Positions 1 to 5,889 of a stretch of DNA of 6,809 nt are shown here, in pieces (position 1 is the first letter of the stretch; every line of letters begins with the position of its first letter). The translations under genes were made by a program, and so were the position numbers. The DNA comes from an uncultured Collinsella sp. (lineage in GTDB: Bacteria > Actinomycetota > Coriobacteriia > Coriobacteriales > Coriobacteriaceae), in NCBI GenBank assembly GCA_958435545.1, contig CAUBGU010000075.1:1-6809 (forward strand), read 5' to 3'. The notes below the pieces were generated by a model. The model ran no database searches. It was not told the DNA's origin and saw nothing but the letters and a program-made list of their open reading frames with translations.

Positions 1-2
1 GC

Positions 3-716
3 CCCGACGCGCCTTGCACGCTCGAAGGGCTCGATGCGCTCGAAGGCGTTATCGACATTGTCTACAACCCCGCCCGCACGGGCCTGATGCTCGAGGCCGA
101 GCGCCGCGGTATCCCCTGCATCGGCGGTCTGCTCATGCTTGTTGCCCAGGCAGCACAGGCCGTCGAGCGTTACACCAGCCAAGCCACCCCGCGCGAGCGC
201 ATCCTGGACGTAACGGAGCGCTTGTCCCGCCGCGAGCAGAACATCGCGCTAATCGGCATGCCGGGCTCGGGCAAGACCCGCGTGGGCGAGCAGATCGCCC
301 AGCTCACGGGACGCGAGCACATCGACCTCGATCGCGCCCTCGAGGAGCGCCTGGGCATGCCCTGCGCCGACTTTATCGTCGAGCGCGGCGAGGCGGCCTT
401 CCGCGAGCAGGAGACGGCGGCGCTGGCCGACATCTCCAAGCGCAGCGGCCTGGTGCTCTCCACCGGCGGCGGCGTGGTCACGCGCGACGAAAACTATCCG
501 CTGCTGCACCAGAACAGCCAGATCGTGATGCTCAACCGCAAGCTCGACGAACTTGCCCACAAGGGTCGCCCCATCACCGCCCGCGATGGCATCGATAAGC
601 TGGCGGAACAGCGCATGCCGCGCTACCGCGCCTGGGCCGACTACATCATCGACTCACGCGACTGCGCTGCCAACACCGCCCAAGCCCTCCTCGAGACCCT
701 CCCACCCGCTCTCTAA
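3..716 (+). CDS. aroE/aroK: Fused shikimate dehydrogenase (C-terminal end) - shikimate kinase, 5' partial
   Basis: The frame is open from the window edge (codons start at base 3) to TAA at 714-716, so the 5' end lies outside. The first ~50 visible residues match the C-terminus of AroE: a VYNP motif, then GIPCIGGLLMLVAQAAQAVE, where the Gln of LVAQA is the conserved shikimate-contacting position. After a linker of about 30 residues comes a whole shikimate kinase: P-loop GMPGSGKT (255-278), the DLD motif that holds Mg2+ and shikimate, RGEAAFRE with the shikimate-binding Arg, STGGGVV, a lid segment with GRPIT, and a terminal RMPRYRAWADYIID. The protein should reduce 3-dehydroshikimate with NADPH and then phosphorylate shikimate with ATP in the cytosol. 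No stop or good ribosome site separates the domains, so I read it as one bifunctional polypeptide. An internal ATG at 87 lies inside the AroE part and is not a likely start. aroQ follows 64 nt downstream. Confidence 0.9.
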   Translation, partial: PDAPCTLEGLDALEGVIDIVYNPARTGLMLEAERRGIPCIGGLLMLVAQAAQAVERYTSQATPRERILDVTERLSRREQNIALIGMPGSGKTRVGEQIAQLTGREHIDLDRALEERLGMPCADFIVERGEAAFREQETAALADISKRSGLVLSTGGGVVTRDENYPLLHQNSQIVMLNRKLDELAHKGRPITARDGIDKLAEQRMPRYRAWADYIIDSRDCAANTAQALLETLPPAL

Positions 717-719
717 CCT

Positions 720-758
720 AAGCCACCACAAAGGGGACAGACACCTTTGTGGTGGCTT
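720..758. repeat. Perfect 15-bp hairpin between aroE/aroK and aroQ
   Basis: The arm AGCCACCACAAAGG (721-734) is the exact reverse complement of CCTTTGTGGTGGCT (744-757). One more A-T pair, 720 with 758, makes 15 bp, with a 9-nt loop GGACAGACA (735-743). Only TTTC follows on the + strand, so it is a poor intrinsic terminator and should let transcription continue to aroQ, whose ATG is 22 nt beyond the stem. It could be an attenuator, an mRNA-protecting intercistronic hairpin, or a copy of a dispersed palindromic repeat. The core GGGGACAGACACCTTT looks like intergenic motifs I remember from other bacterial genomes, but I cannot confirm copies from one window. Confidence 0.8.
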
Positions 759-780
759 TCCAACCGCAAAGGAAGCAACC

Positions 781-1218
781 ATGAAAGCACTCGTCATCAA
801 CGGCCCCAACCTCAACATGCTCGGCATTCGCGAGCCGGGCATCTATGGTAGTGACAACTACGACCGCTTAGTGCAGATCTGCCAGGAAGCGGGAACCGCA
901 CAGGGCTTCAGCGAGGTCGAGGTCTTCCAGTCCAACCACGAGGGCAGCATCGTCGACAAGATCCAGGAGGCTTACGGCAAGGTCGACGGCATCGTCATCA
1001 ACCCGGCAGCCTACACGCACACCAGCGTGGCAATCCTTGACGCCCTCAAGGCCGTCGCCATCCCTGCCGTCGAGGTGCACATCAGCGCCGTAGAGACGCG
1101 CGAGGACTTCCGCCAGGTGAGCTATGCACGCCTAGCCTGCTTCGCCACCATCACCGGCGAAGGCCTCCAGGGCTACGCCCACGCGCTGGAGCTGCTGAAA
1201 GAGCATCTGGAAAAGTAA
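781..1218 (+). CDS. aroQ: Type II 3-dehydroquinate dehydratase
   Basis: This 145-residue protein has the usual length of the small dodecameric type II dehydroquinases, which convert 3-dehydroquinate to 3-dehydroshikimate in the cytosol. It begins MKALVINGPNLNMLGIREP, with the conserved Asn and Arg and the catalytic Tyr in the IYG that follows (residue ~22). Further motifs are FQSNHEGSIVDKI, INPAAYTHTSVAILDAL, EVHIS with the catalytic His, REDFRQVSY and GEGLQGYAHAL. I chose the ATG at 781 because family homology starts there and AGGA (770-773) sits 7 nt upstream. The same frame is open further upstream, but that part covers the end of aroE/aroK and the hairpin. Two small departures from the usual consensus are VHISA where VHISN is typical and INPAA where INPGA is typical. 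The product feeds the AroE domain encoded just upstream, so the two genes probably form one operon. Confidence 0.96.
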   Translation: MKALVINGPNLNMLGIREPGIYGSDNYDRLVQICQEAGTAQGFSEVEVFQSNHEGSIVDKIQEAYGKVDGIVINPAAYTHTSVAILDALKAVAIPAVEVHISAVETREDFRQVSYARLACFATITGEGLQGYAHALELLKEHLEK

Positions 1219-1280
1219 AATGCCAACCCCAACAAACAGCAGCGGCTTGTTCGCGCTCGGCTTCAGCAGCATACAAGATG

Positions 1281-1313
1281 AAAAAAGCCCAGACCACCAA
1301 GCGGTCCGGGCTT
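1281..1313 (-). terminator. Intrinsic terminator behind the tRNA-Arg gene
   Basis: Read on the - strand, AAGCCCGGACC and GGTCTGGGCTT pair over 11 positions with a single mismatch around a 7-nt loop, and a run of six T (1281-1286) closes the structure. It begins 9 nt past the tRNA CCA end, so it ends tRNA transcription and any read-through from the ABC transporter genes. On the + strand the hairpin is followed only by TTAATAAAC, so it could end aroQ transcription only weakly. No other terminator-like structure follows aroQ (1219-1280). Confidence 0.88.
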
Positions 1314-1322
1314 AATAAACGA

Positions 1323-1399
1323 TGGTGCTCCATGGCGGATTCGAACCGTCGACCTTGGGATTAGAAGTCCCCTGCTCTATCCAACTGAGCTAATGGAGC
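1323..1399 (-). tRNA. tRNA-Arg, anticodon UCU
   Basis: The reverse strand folds as a 77-nt cloverleaf including an encoded CCA (1323-1325). The acceptor arms GCTCCAT (1393-1399) and ATGGAGC (1327-1333) pair perfectly. The D arm is GCTC/GAGC, the anticodon loop CTTCTAA is at 1361-1367 with anticodon TCT at 1363-1365, the variable loop is AGGTC, and the T loop is TTCGAAT. The tRNA reads AGA, and possibly AGG by wobble. Two stem positions are unpaired: G-A at the top of the anticodon stem and A-C in the T stem. All invariant loop bases are present, so I take it as functional. It lies 54 nt behind the ATPase gene on the same strand. Confidence 0.96.
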
Positions 1400-1445
1400 A
1401 AATAGCCGCACGCCCAAGCAAGCGCAAGCCTGTCAGGCGCAAGTA

Positions 1446-1451
1446 ATTATA
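1446..1451 (-). promoter_or_regulatory. Candidate -10 box for tRNA-Arg
   Basis: A perfect TATAAT lies on the - strand just behind the stop codon of the ATPase gene, about 47 nt before the tRNA 5' end. The region 16-18 bp upstream, inside the end of the ATPase gene, has no good TTGACA match (TATCGC at 17 bp), so the promoter is only partly supported. The alternative is that the tRNA is processed from the ABC transporter transcript, since no terminator separates them. Confidence 0.4.
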
Positions 1452-1453
1452 AC

Positions 1454-2221
1454 CTAGTTGAACTGCTCGCGATACGCCTTGCAGACCTCATCGACCGGGC
1501 CGTCCATGCGAAGGTCACCCTTCTCAATCCAAACGGCACGCTGGCAGATGCGCTCAACCTGCTCCATAGAGTGCGAAACGAACAGAACCGTCACGTCGCC
1601 GCTCTGGATAAAGTGCTGGATACGGTCCTCGCACTTCTGCTGGAAGAACACATCACCGACGGACAACGTCTCGTCAACGATCAGAATATCGGGCTCGGTA
1701 ATCGTCGCGATTGCAAAGGCGATACGCGCCACCATGCCCGAGGAGAAGTTCTTAAGCGGCATATCGACAAAGTTCTGAAGCTCAGCGAACTCAATAATGC
1801 CGTCAAAGTTGGCGTCGATGAACTCCTTGGTATAGCCGAGCAGGGCGCCGTTCAGATAGATGTTCTCGCGGGCGGTCAACTCGGGGTCAAAACCGGCACC
1901 AAGCTCAATCAGCGGCGCAATGTTACCGTGCACCTTAACGCTGCCCTCGCTAGGCTCAAGCACACCGGCGATAATCTTGAGCATCGTAGACTTACCGGAA
2001 CCATTGGTGCCAACCAGACCGACAACTTCGCCGCGATGAATATCGAACGAGATGTGCTTAAGCGCTCTAAACTCCTCAAAGAACAGCTCGTGCTTGGCAA
2101 GCTTGATGAAGTACTCCTTGAGGTTGGTCAGCGACTCGGACGCCATGTTAAAGATCATGGTGACGTCGTCGACCTCGACAGCCAGAGGCTGCTCGCTGTA
2201 ATCAACAACAGATTCAGTCAT
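1454..2221 (-). CDS. wzt: Polysaccharide/teichoic-acid-type ABC exporter, ATP-binding protein (Wzt/TagH family)
   Basis: This 255-residue ATPase should power export of a lipid-linked glycan through the permease encoded just upstream. The order is typical: an N-terminal segment with LTNLKEYFIKLAK, found in Wzt/TagH proteins; Walker A GTNGSGKST (~71-79); IELGAGFDPELTARENIYLNG; a degenerate signature FSSGM (~159-163) that is normal for this subfamily in place of LSGGQ; Walker B ILIVDE (~179-184); D-loop LSVGD; and the switch His in FVSHS (~217). It ends soon after the nucleotide-binding domain, so it lacks the C-terminal glycan-recognition domain of long Wzt proteins such as that of E. coli O9a. 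I prefer ATG at 2221: AAGGAG (2229-2234) is 7 nt away, against 4 nt for the GTG at 2224. The exported polymer is not identifiable from this gene; the nearby rhamnose genes suggest a rhamnose-containing one. Confidence 0.92.
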   Translation of the reverse strand: MTESVVDYSEQPLAVEVDDVTMIFNMASESLTNLKEYFIKLAKHELFFEEFRALKHISFDIHRGEVVGLVGTNGSGKSTMLKIIAGVLEPSEGSVKVHGNIAPLIELGAGFDPELTARENIYLNGALLGYTKEFIDANFDGIIEFAELQNFVDMPLKNFSSGMVARIAFAIATITEPDILIVDETLSVGDVFFQQKCEDRIQHFIQSGDVTVLFVSHSMEQVERICQRAVWIEKGDLRMDGPVDEVCKAYREQFN

Positions 2222-2228
2222 CACAGCA

Positions 2229-2234
2229 CTCCTT
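2229..2234 (-). promoter_or_regulatory. Ribosome binding site of wzt overlapping the wzm stop
   Basis: AAGGAG on the - strand overlaps the TAA of the permease gene (2233-2235) by two bases. It is spaced 7 nt from ATG 2221 and only 4 nt from the preceding GTG 2224, which favours the ATG. The arrangement suggests translational coupling of permease and ATPase, as expected for subunits of one transporter. Confidence 0.75.
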
Positions 2235-3078
2235 AGATGTAGAGGATGAACTTGCGCTCGGATTTATGGAACACGGTGTAGCCAATAACAAGCGCAAGAA
2301 CCGCCCAAGCGACGCACATACCAAACGTCATAAGCGAGGGCGTAGTCTGGAACAGGAAGATATCGCGCATAAACTGCAGGTAGTTATACATGGGGTTCGC
2401 ATAGACCAGAATGCGCACGAGATGCGGCATTTGCGCAACGAAGTCGGTCGTCCAGAAAATAGGCGTGATGTAAGTCCACGCCGTAATGACGACGCTCCAC
2501 AGATGCATGACATCGCGGAAGAAGACCGTGAGGGCGGAGAGCATCATGCCCAGGCCCATGCAGAAGCACATAAGCAGCAGTAGGCAGACCGGCAACAGAA
2601 TCAGGTGCCAAGAAGGCATAACGTGGAACCACAGCATAACGATGGCAACGGCGACCAGCGAGAAGGCAAAGTTAACCAGCGAGAAGAGCACCTTCTGTAC
2701 TGGGAAGACCCAGCGGTGCACCTTAACCTTCTTGAGCAGCGGGGCAGCACCCACGATCGACGTCAGGGCCTGGTTCGTGGACTCGGACATGACGGCAAAG
2801 GTGACGTTACCCACGATCAAGTACAGCGGGTACATCTCGGGCGTAATTGAGCCATTGCGGCCCTGGGCGAAAATCGTCGAGAACACGATGGCCATGACGA
2901 TCATCATCAGCAGCGGGTTGAGCACCGACCATGCGACGCCCAGAACGCTACGGCGATACTTGATCTTAAAATCCTTGGTAACCAGCTGACGAAGGATAAA
3001 CGCGTCCTTCTCAAATTCGTTCTTAGCAAACGTCGCAGGCAGACTGCGAGTTTCTTGTTGCTTTGTCTGATCCGACAC
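2233..3078 (-). CDS. wzm: Polysaccharide/teichoic-acid-type ABC exporter, permease (Wzm/TagG, ABC-2 family)
   Basis: This 281-residue integral membrane protein forms the channel of the exporter with the ATPase downstream. After a soluble N-terminus comes the amphipathic family motif FKIKYRRSVLGVAWSVLNPL (~37-56). About six hydrophobic helices follow, near 50-70, 83-100, 126-150, 157-182, 190-210 and 248-270. The loop-helix segment FFRDVMHLWSVVITAWTYI and the following TPIFW match the hallmark of Wzm/TagG permeases. The frame is open to an ATG at 3141, but I chose GTG 3078. It has AAAGGAG (3087-3093) 8 nt upstream, while the extra 21 residues would run through a likely promoter -10 box and lack family character. 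It heads a two-gene - strand unit (stop to next start 11 nt) and is transcribed divergently from the GT2 gene. Confidence 0.93.
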   Translation of the reverse strand: MSDQTKQQETRSLPATFAKNEFEKDAFILRQLVTKDFKIKYRRSVLGVAWSVLNPLLMMIVMAIVFSTIFAQGRNGSITPEMYPLYLIVGNVTFAVMSESTNQALTSIVGAAPLLKKVKVHRWVFPVQKVLFSLVNFAFSLVAVAIVMLWFHVMPSWHLILLPVCLLLLMCFCMGLGMMLSALTVFFRDVMHLWSVVITAWTYITPIFWTTDFVAQMPHLVRILVYANPMYNYLQFMRDIFLFQTTPSLMTFGMCVAWAVLALVIGYTVFHKSERKFILYI

Positions 3079-3086
3079 GGATGCAA

Positions 3087-3093
3087 CTCCTTT
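3087..3093 (-). promoter_or_regulatory. Ribosome binding site that sets the wzm start
   Basis: AAAGGAG on the - strand lies 8 nt before GTG 3078. No comparable site precedes the upstream in-frame ATG at 3141, so this site decides the start in favour of GTG. Confidence 0.8.
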
Positions 3094-3117
3094 ACTCGTA
3101 ATCGTTGACAAACGAAC

Positions 3118-3123
3118 AGTATA
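3118..3123 (-). promoter_or_regulatory. Candidate -10 box for wzm-wzt
   Basis: TATACT on the - strand is 39 nt before the GTG start of wzm and would give a leader of roughly 30 nt. The sequence 17 bp upstream (ATCGTT) is a poor -35 match, so only the -10 is supported. It is part of the 160-bp divergent region 3079-3238. Confidence 0.35.
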
Positions 3124-3179
3124 GACCCGACGGCCATGCAAACGATTCGCGCAACAAAACTGGAGAACTAACCCACATC

Positions 3180-3208
3180 TTAGGATGCCAAGCCCAAACG
3201 GCTATACT
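3180..3208 (+). promoter_or_regulatory. Candidate promoter for the GT2 glycosyltransferase gene
   Basis: TATACT at 3203-3208 is preceded by TTAGGA (3180-3185) at a 17-bp spacing. That is a half-matching -35 with an almost consensus -10. Initiation near 3215 would leave a short leader of about 25 nt ending in AAGGAG (3227-3232), the ribosome site of the gene. Confidence 0.45.
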
Positions 3209-3238
3209 TTCAAGGATTGAATGTATAAGGAGCATTGA

Positions 3239-4210
3239 GTGAATTCTGATTCCATCGCCGTCATCATCCCCTGCTACAACGAAGCGCTCACGATCGGCAA
3301 AGTCATCGACGACTTTCACCGCGAGCTTCCGCAGGCGACGGTCTATGTCTATGACAACAACTCGTCGGACGATACCTCACGCATCGCCACCGAGCACGGC
3401 GCCACGGTCCGCTTTGAGCCCCGTCAGGGAAAGGGCAACGTGTGCCGCCAGATGTTTCGCGATATCGACGCCGATTGCTACCTGATGGTCGACGGAGACG
3501 ACACCTACCCCGCCGAGGCGGCCAAAGCCCTCTGCGAGCCTATCCTCAGCGGCACGGCCGACATGACCGTAGGCGATCGCCTTTCCAACGGCACCTACGC
3601 CGAGGAAAACAAGCGTGCCTTCCACGGCTTTGGCAACAATCTGGTCCGCGCCATGATCAAGTGGATCTATGGTTACAGCTTCGATGACGTCATGACCGGC
3701 TACCGCGCCATGAGCCGCCCGTTCGTTAAAACCTTCCCCGTGCTTTCCGAGGGCTTTCAGATCGAAACCGAGCTCTCGATTCACGCCGTCGACCACCGCT
3801 GGCGCATCAAAGATGTACCCATCGAGTACCGCGACCGTCCGGAAGGCTCCGAGTCCAAGCTCAATACCGTGAGCGACGGCATTAAAGTCGTTACGATGAT
3901 CGGCACGCTGTTCAAGGACTACCGCCCGCTGAAGTTCTTCAGTCTGGTTGCGCTTTTATTCGCGATTATCGGCCTGGCTTTGGGCATTCCTATCTTTGTT
4001 GAGTACTTTCAGACCGGCCTGGTCCCGCGCTTCCCCACCGCCATGCTCGCCGCCTCGTTTATGTTCCTGTGCGGACTGAGCCTTGCGACCGGATTCATCC
4101 TGGATTCTGTGGCAAAGGTTGAGAAAAAGCAGTGGGAGGTCAACGTGTACAGCAAATACGCCTACGATGACCAGCCCGGCCACCCTACTTCCAAGCCAAG
4201 CGAGAGGTAG
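3239..4210 (+). CDS. Membrane-anchored family 2 glycosyltransferase (polyprenyl-phosphate type)
   Basis: This 323-residue protein has a GT-A family 2 domain (about 1-228) followed by two hydrophobic helices (~232-255 and 266-291) and a short basic tail. Visible motifs are IAVIIPCYNEALTI, YVYDNNSSDDT, the nucleotide-contacting RQGKGN, and the metal-binding MVDGDDTYP in the place of a DxD motif. The architecture resembles dolichyl/undecaprenyl-phosphate sugar transferases of the DPM1/GtrB type. These move a sugar from a nucleotide donor to a polyprenyl phosphate on the cytoplasmic membrane face. Donor and acceptor cannot be read from the sequence. The start is GTG 3239, with AAGGAG (3227-3232) 6 nt away. 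It has its own candidate promoter and terminator, so it is probably monocistronic. Its place between the exporter and dTDP-rhamnose genes suggests work on the same surface glycan, or glycosylation of an envelope polymer. Confidence 0.88.
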   Translation: MNSDSIAVIIPCYNEALTIGKVIDDFHRELPQATVYVYDNNSSDDTSRIATEHGATVRFEPRQGKGNVCRQMFRDIDADCYLMVDGDDTYPAEAAKALCEPILSGTADMTVGDRLSNGTYAEENKRAFHGFGNNLVRAMIKWIYGYSFDDVMTGYRAMSRPFVKTFPVLSEGFQIETELSIHAVDHRWRIKDVPIEYRDRPEGSESKLNTVSDGIKVVTMIGTLFKDYRPLKFFSLVALLFAIIGLALGIPIFVEYFQTGLVPRFPTAMLAASFMFLCGLSLATGFILDSVAKVEKKQWEVNVYSKYAYDDQPGHPTSKPSER

Positions 4211-4260
4211 ATCTTCCGCAAAATACTATTGGCACCACTGCGCAGATAGCCACCAACAAG

Positions 4261-4290
4261 AAAAGCCGCCGTTAAAGAACGGCGGCTTTT
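4261..4290. terminator. Bidirectional intrinsic terminator between convergent genes
   Basis: AAAAGCCGCCGTT (4261-4273) and AACGGCGGCTTTT (4278-4290) form a perfect 13-bp stem with a tetraloop AAAG. A T-run ends the stem on both strands, so it can end the GT2 transcript from the left (stop at 4210) and the rml transcript from the right (stop at 4313). Nothing else is apparent in 4211-4312. Confidence 0.93.
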
Positions 4291-4312
4291 ACTCTCGAAA
4301 AGTTAATAGCGG

Positions 4313-5767
4313 CTAGAGCGTCTTGAGGTACTCCCCCAGCTCTTCCTCCCAGTCGGGCATGTGGAAGCCGACCGACTCGAGCCTGGACAGGTCGAGAGCG
4401 GAGTGGACCGGGCGCGGGGCGATGGGGCCCGCGGCGTTCGCGTAGTAGTCGGCGGTCGAAACCGGCAAGACCTTCTCGCCGTTGCCGTTGGCCGCCTCGA
4501 AGACAGCGCGGGCGATGTCGGCCCAGGACTTGACGGCGCCGGAGCCCGTGCAGTCGTAGGTGCCGTAGGGGGCGTGCGTCCCCAGCACGTGGAAGATGGC
4601 CTCGGCCATGTCGCGCGTGAAGGTCAGGCGGCCCAGCTGGTCGTCCACGACCGTGACCTGCGTGAGCCCGTCCTCCGGGTCGGCGACGCGGTCGGAGAGC
4701 GCCATCATCGTCTTGACGAAGTTGTGCCCCTCGCCGATGACCCAGCTGGAGCGCATGATGTAGTGGCGCGGGCAGCCGGCCACGGCGATGTCGCCGGCCG
4801 CCTTGGTCTGGCCGTAGACGGAAAGCGGGCTGAGGGGCTCGTCCTCGGTATGGACCTCGGCGGTGCCGTCGAAGACGTAGTCGCTGGACACGTGCACGAG
4901 CGTGATCCCGTGCCCGGCGCAGGTGCGGGCGAGGAGGGCGGGGCCGGTCGCGTTGGCCTTCCAGGCGATGACACGGCCCTCGGGGGTCTCCGCCCTGTCC
5001 ACGGCGGTGTAGGCGCCGCAGTTGATCACGGTGCCGTAGAGCGACCAGTCGTATTTGGAGTAGGCCTCCGGGTCGGACATGTCGAAGGTGTCGATGTCGC
5101 AGAAGTCGAAGTCCTTGGCGACGCCGCGCTCCTCCGCCAGCGCGCGCACCGCATGGCCCAACTGGCCGTTGCAGCCGGTAACGAGGGTGCGCTTCGGCGC
5201 CATGGGGACGACGTCCCTGAGGTACGGGTGGTTGAGGTCGGCCTCGGATACGGTGGCCTCGTCGAGGGGGATCGGCCACTCGATGGCGAGCTCGGGGTCG
5301 GCGAGGTTCACGAAGGTGTAGGTCCTCTTGAGCTCGAGCGACCAGTGGGCGTCCACCAGGTAGGTGTAGGCGGTGCCGTCCTCCAGGGCCTGGAAGGAGT
5401 TGCCCACGCCGCGCGGGACGTAGATGGCCCTGGACGGGTCGAGCGTGCAGGTGAACACCTTGCCGAAGGTCTCGCTGCCCTCGCGCAGGTCCACCCAGGC
5501 GCCGAAGACGCTGCCGCGGGCCACGGAGATGAACTTGTCCCAGGGCTCGGCGTGGATGCCGCGGGTGACGCCGCGGCTGTCGTTGTAGGAGACGTTGTTC
5601 TGGACGACGCGGAGGTCGGGGATGCCCAGGGCGGTCATCTTGGCGCGCTGCCAGTTCTCCTTGAACCAGCCGCGCGAGTCGCCGTGGACGGCCAGGTCGA
5701 CGACCTTGAGGCCCCCGATGCCGGTCTCGGCGACGGAGAGGTCCTTCTCGAATGCGATGTCTGCCAT
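4313..5767 (-). CDS. rmlCD: Fused dTDP-4-dehydrorhamnose 3,5-epimerase / dTDP-4-dehydrorhamnose reductase
   Basis: One 484-residue frame holds the last two enzymes of dTDP-L-rhamnose synthesis. Residues ~1-188 are RmlC-like: GDSRGWFKENWQ, RGVTRGIH with the catalytic His (~72), DKFI with the active-site Lys (~78), WVDLREGSETFG, and DPELAIEWP, whose Asp partners the His. The usual GFAHGF segment reads GVGNSF (~120-125), with Asn for the His. I believe this is typical of actinobacterial fused enzymes. Residues ~192-484 are RmlD: Rossmann TGCNGQLG (~197-204), NCGAYTAVDRAE, VSSDYVFDG (~293-301), and the short-chain dehydrogenase pair Tyr318/Lys322 in YGQTK, followed by RSSWVIG. No stop or start site separates the domains. 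ATG 5767 has AGGAG (5778-5782) 10 nt upstream. The cytosolic product dTDP-rhamnose would feed surface-glycan assembly. GC and AGG use exceed those of the transporter genes. Confidence 0.95.
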   Translation of the reverse strand: MADIAFEKDLSVAETGIGGLKVVDLAVHGDSRGWFKENWQRAKMTALGIPDLRVVQNNVSYNDSRGVTRGIHAEPWDKFISVARGSVFGAWVDLREGSETFGKVFTCTLDPSRAIYVPRGVGNSFQALEDGTAYTYLVDAHWSLELKRTYTFVNLADPELAIEWPIPLDEATVSEADLNHPYLRDVVPMAPKRTLVTGCNGQLGHAVRALAEERGVAKDFDFCDIDTFDMSDPEAYSKYDWSLYGTVINCGAYTAVDRAETPEGRVIAWKANATGPALLARTCAGHGITLVHVSSDYVFDGTAEVHTEDEPLSPLSVYGQTKAAGDIAVAGCPRHYIMRSSWVIGEGHNFVKTMMALSDRVADPEDGLTQVTVVDDQLGRLTFTRDMAEAIFHVLGTHAPYGTYDCTGSGAVKSWADIARAVFEAANGNGEKVLPVSTADYYANAAGPIAPRPVHSALDLSRLESVGFHMPDWEEELGEYLKTL

Positions 5768-5803
5768 GTGGGAAAAGCTCCTATCGAAGAGGTTGGGTAA
5801 CCG

Positions 5804-5864
5804 GGGGCGCCCGCGCGGGGACGCAGGATCATCCCCATGCCCTGCGGCCCCGCGCGGGCGCCCC
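5804..5864. repeat. Long GC-rich inverted repeat between rmlB and rmlCD
   Basis: GGGGCGCCCGCGCGGGG (5804-5820) and CCCCGCGCGGGCGCCCC (5848-5864) are perfect 17-bp complements. After one A-G mismatch the stem continues with CGCAGG (5822-5827) against CCTGCG (5841-5846), leaving a 13-nt loop. It starts 25 nt behind the rmlB stop and ends 21 nt before the rmlCD ribosome site, in the 122-nt gap 5768-5889. Neither side has a T-run, so it is not a standard intrinsic terminator. It could stabilise the rmlB mRNA 3' end, reduce read-through to rmlCD, or be a dispersed repeat. Confidence 0.85.
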
Positions 5865-5889
5865 GCGGTGCGGTTCGCCGGGGTGCGGC

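Noticed and set aside
14..598. A 194-codon + strand frame and the complementary frames over aroE/aroK
   Set aside because: Arg/Pro/His-rich translations typical of alternate frames in GC-rich DNA; the shikimate kinase frame explains the region.
553..780. In-frame upstream extension of aroQ
   Set aside because: It would overlap the end of aroE/aroK and read through the hairpin. AroQ homology and a good ribosome site begin at 781.
1219..1280. Possible + strand terminator for aroQ
   Set aside because: Only a direct repeat of CGGCTT and short imperfect complements are present; no stable stem with a T-run.
1571..2236. A 221-codon open frame on the + strand opposite wzt
   Set aside because: Antisense shadow of a well-supported ATPase; no ribosome site and no recognisable fold.
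3105..3125. TTGACA followed by TATAGA on the + strand as a promoter
   Set aside because: The spacing is only 9 bp, too short for a sigma-70 type promoter, and a better pair lies downstream for the GT2 gene.
3079..3141. Longer permease starting at ATG 3141
   Set aside because: The added 21 residues have no family character, no ribosome site precedes the ATG, and GTG 3078 has AAAGGAG 8 nt upstream.
4361..5800. A 479-codon open frame on the + strand opposite rmlCD
   Set aside because: It mirrors a GC-rich gene, has a Val/Gly/Asp-rich low-complexity translation with no domain, and rmlCD on the other strand has clear motifs throughout.
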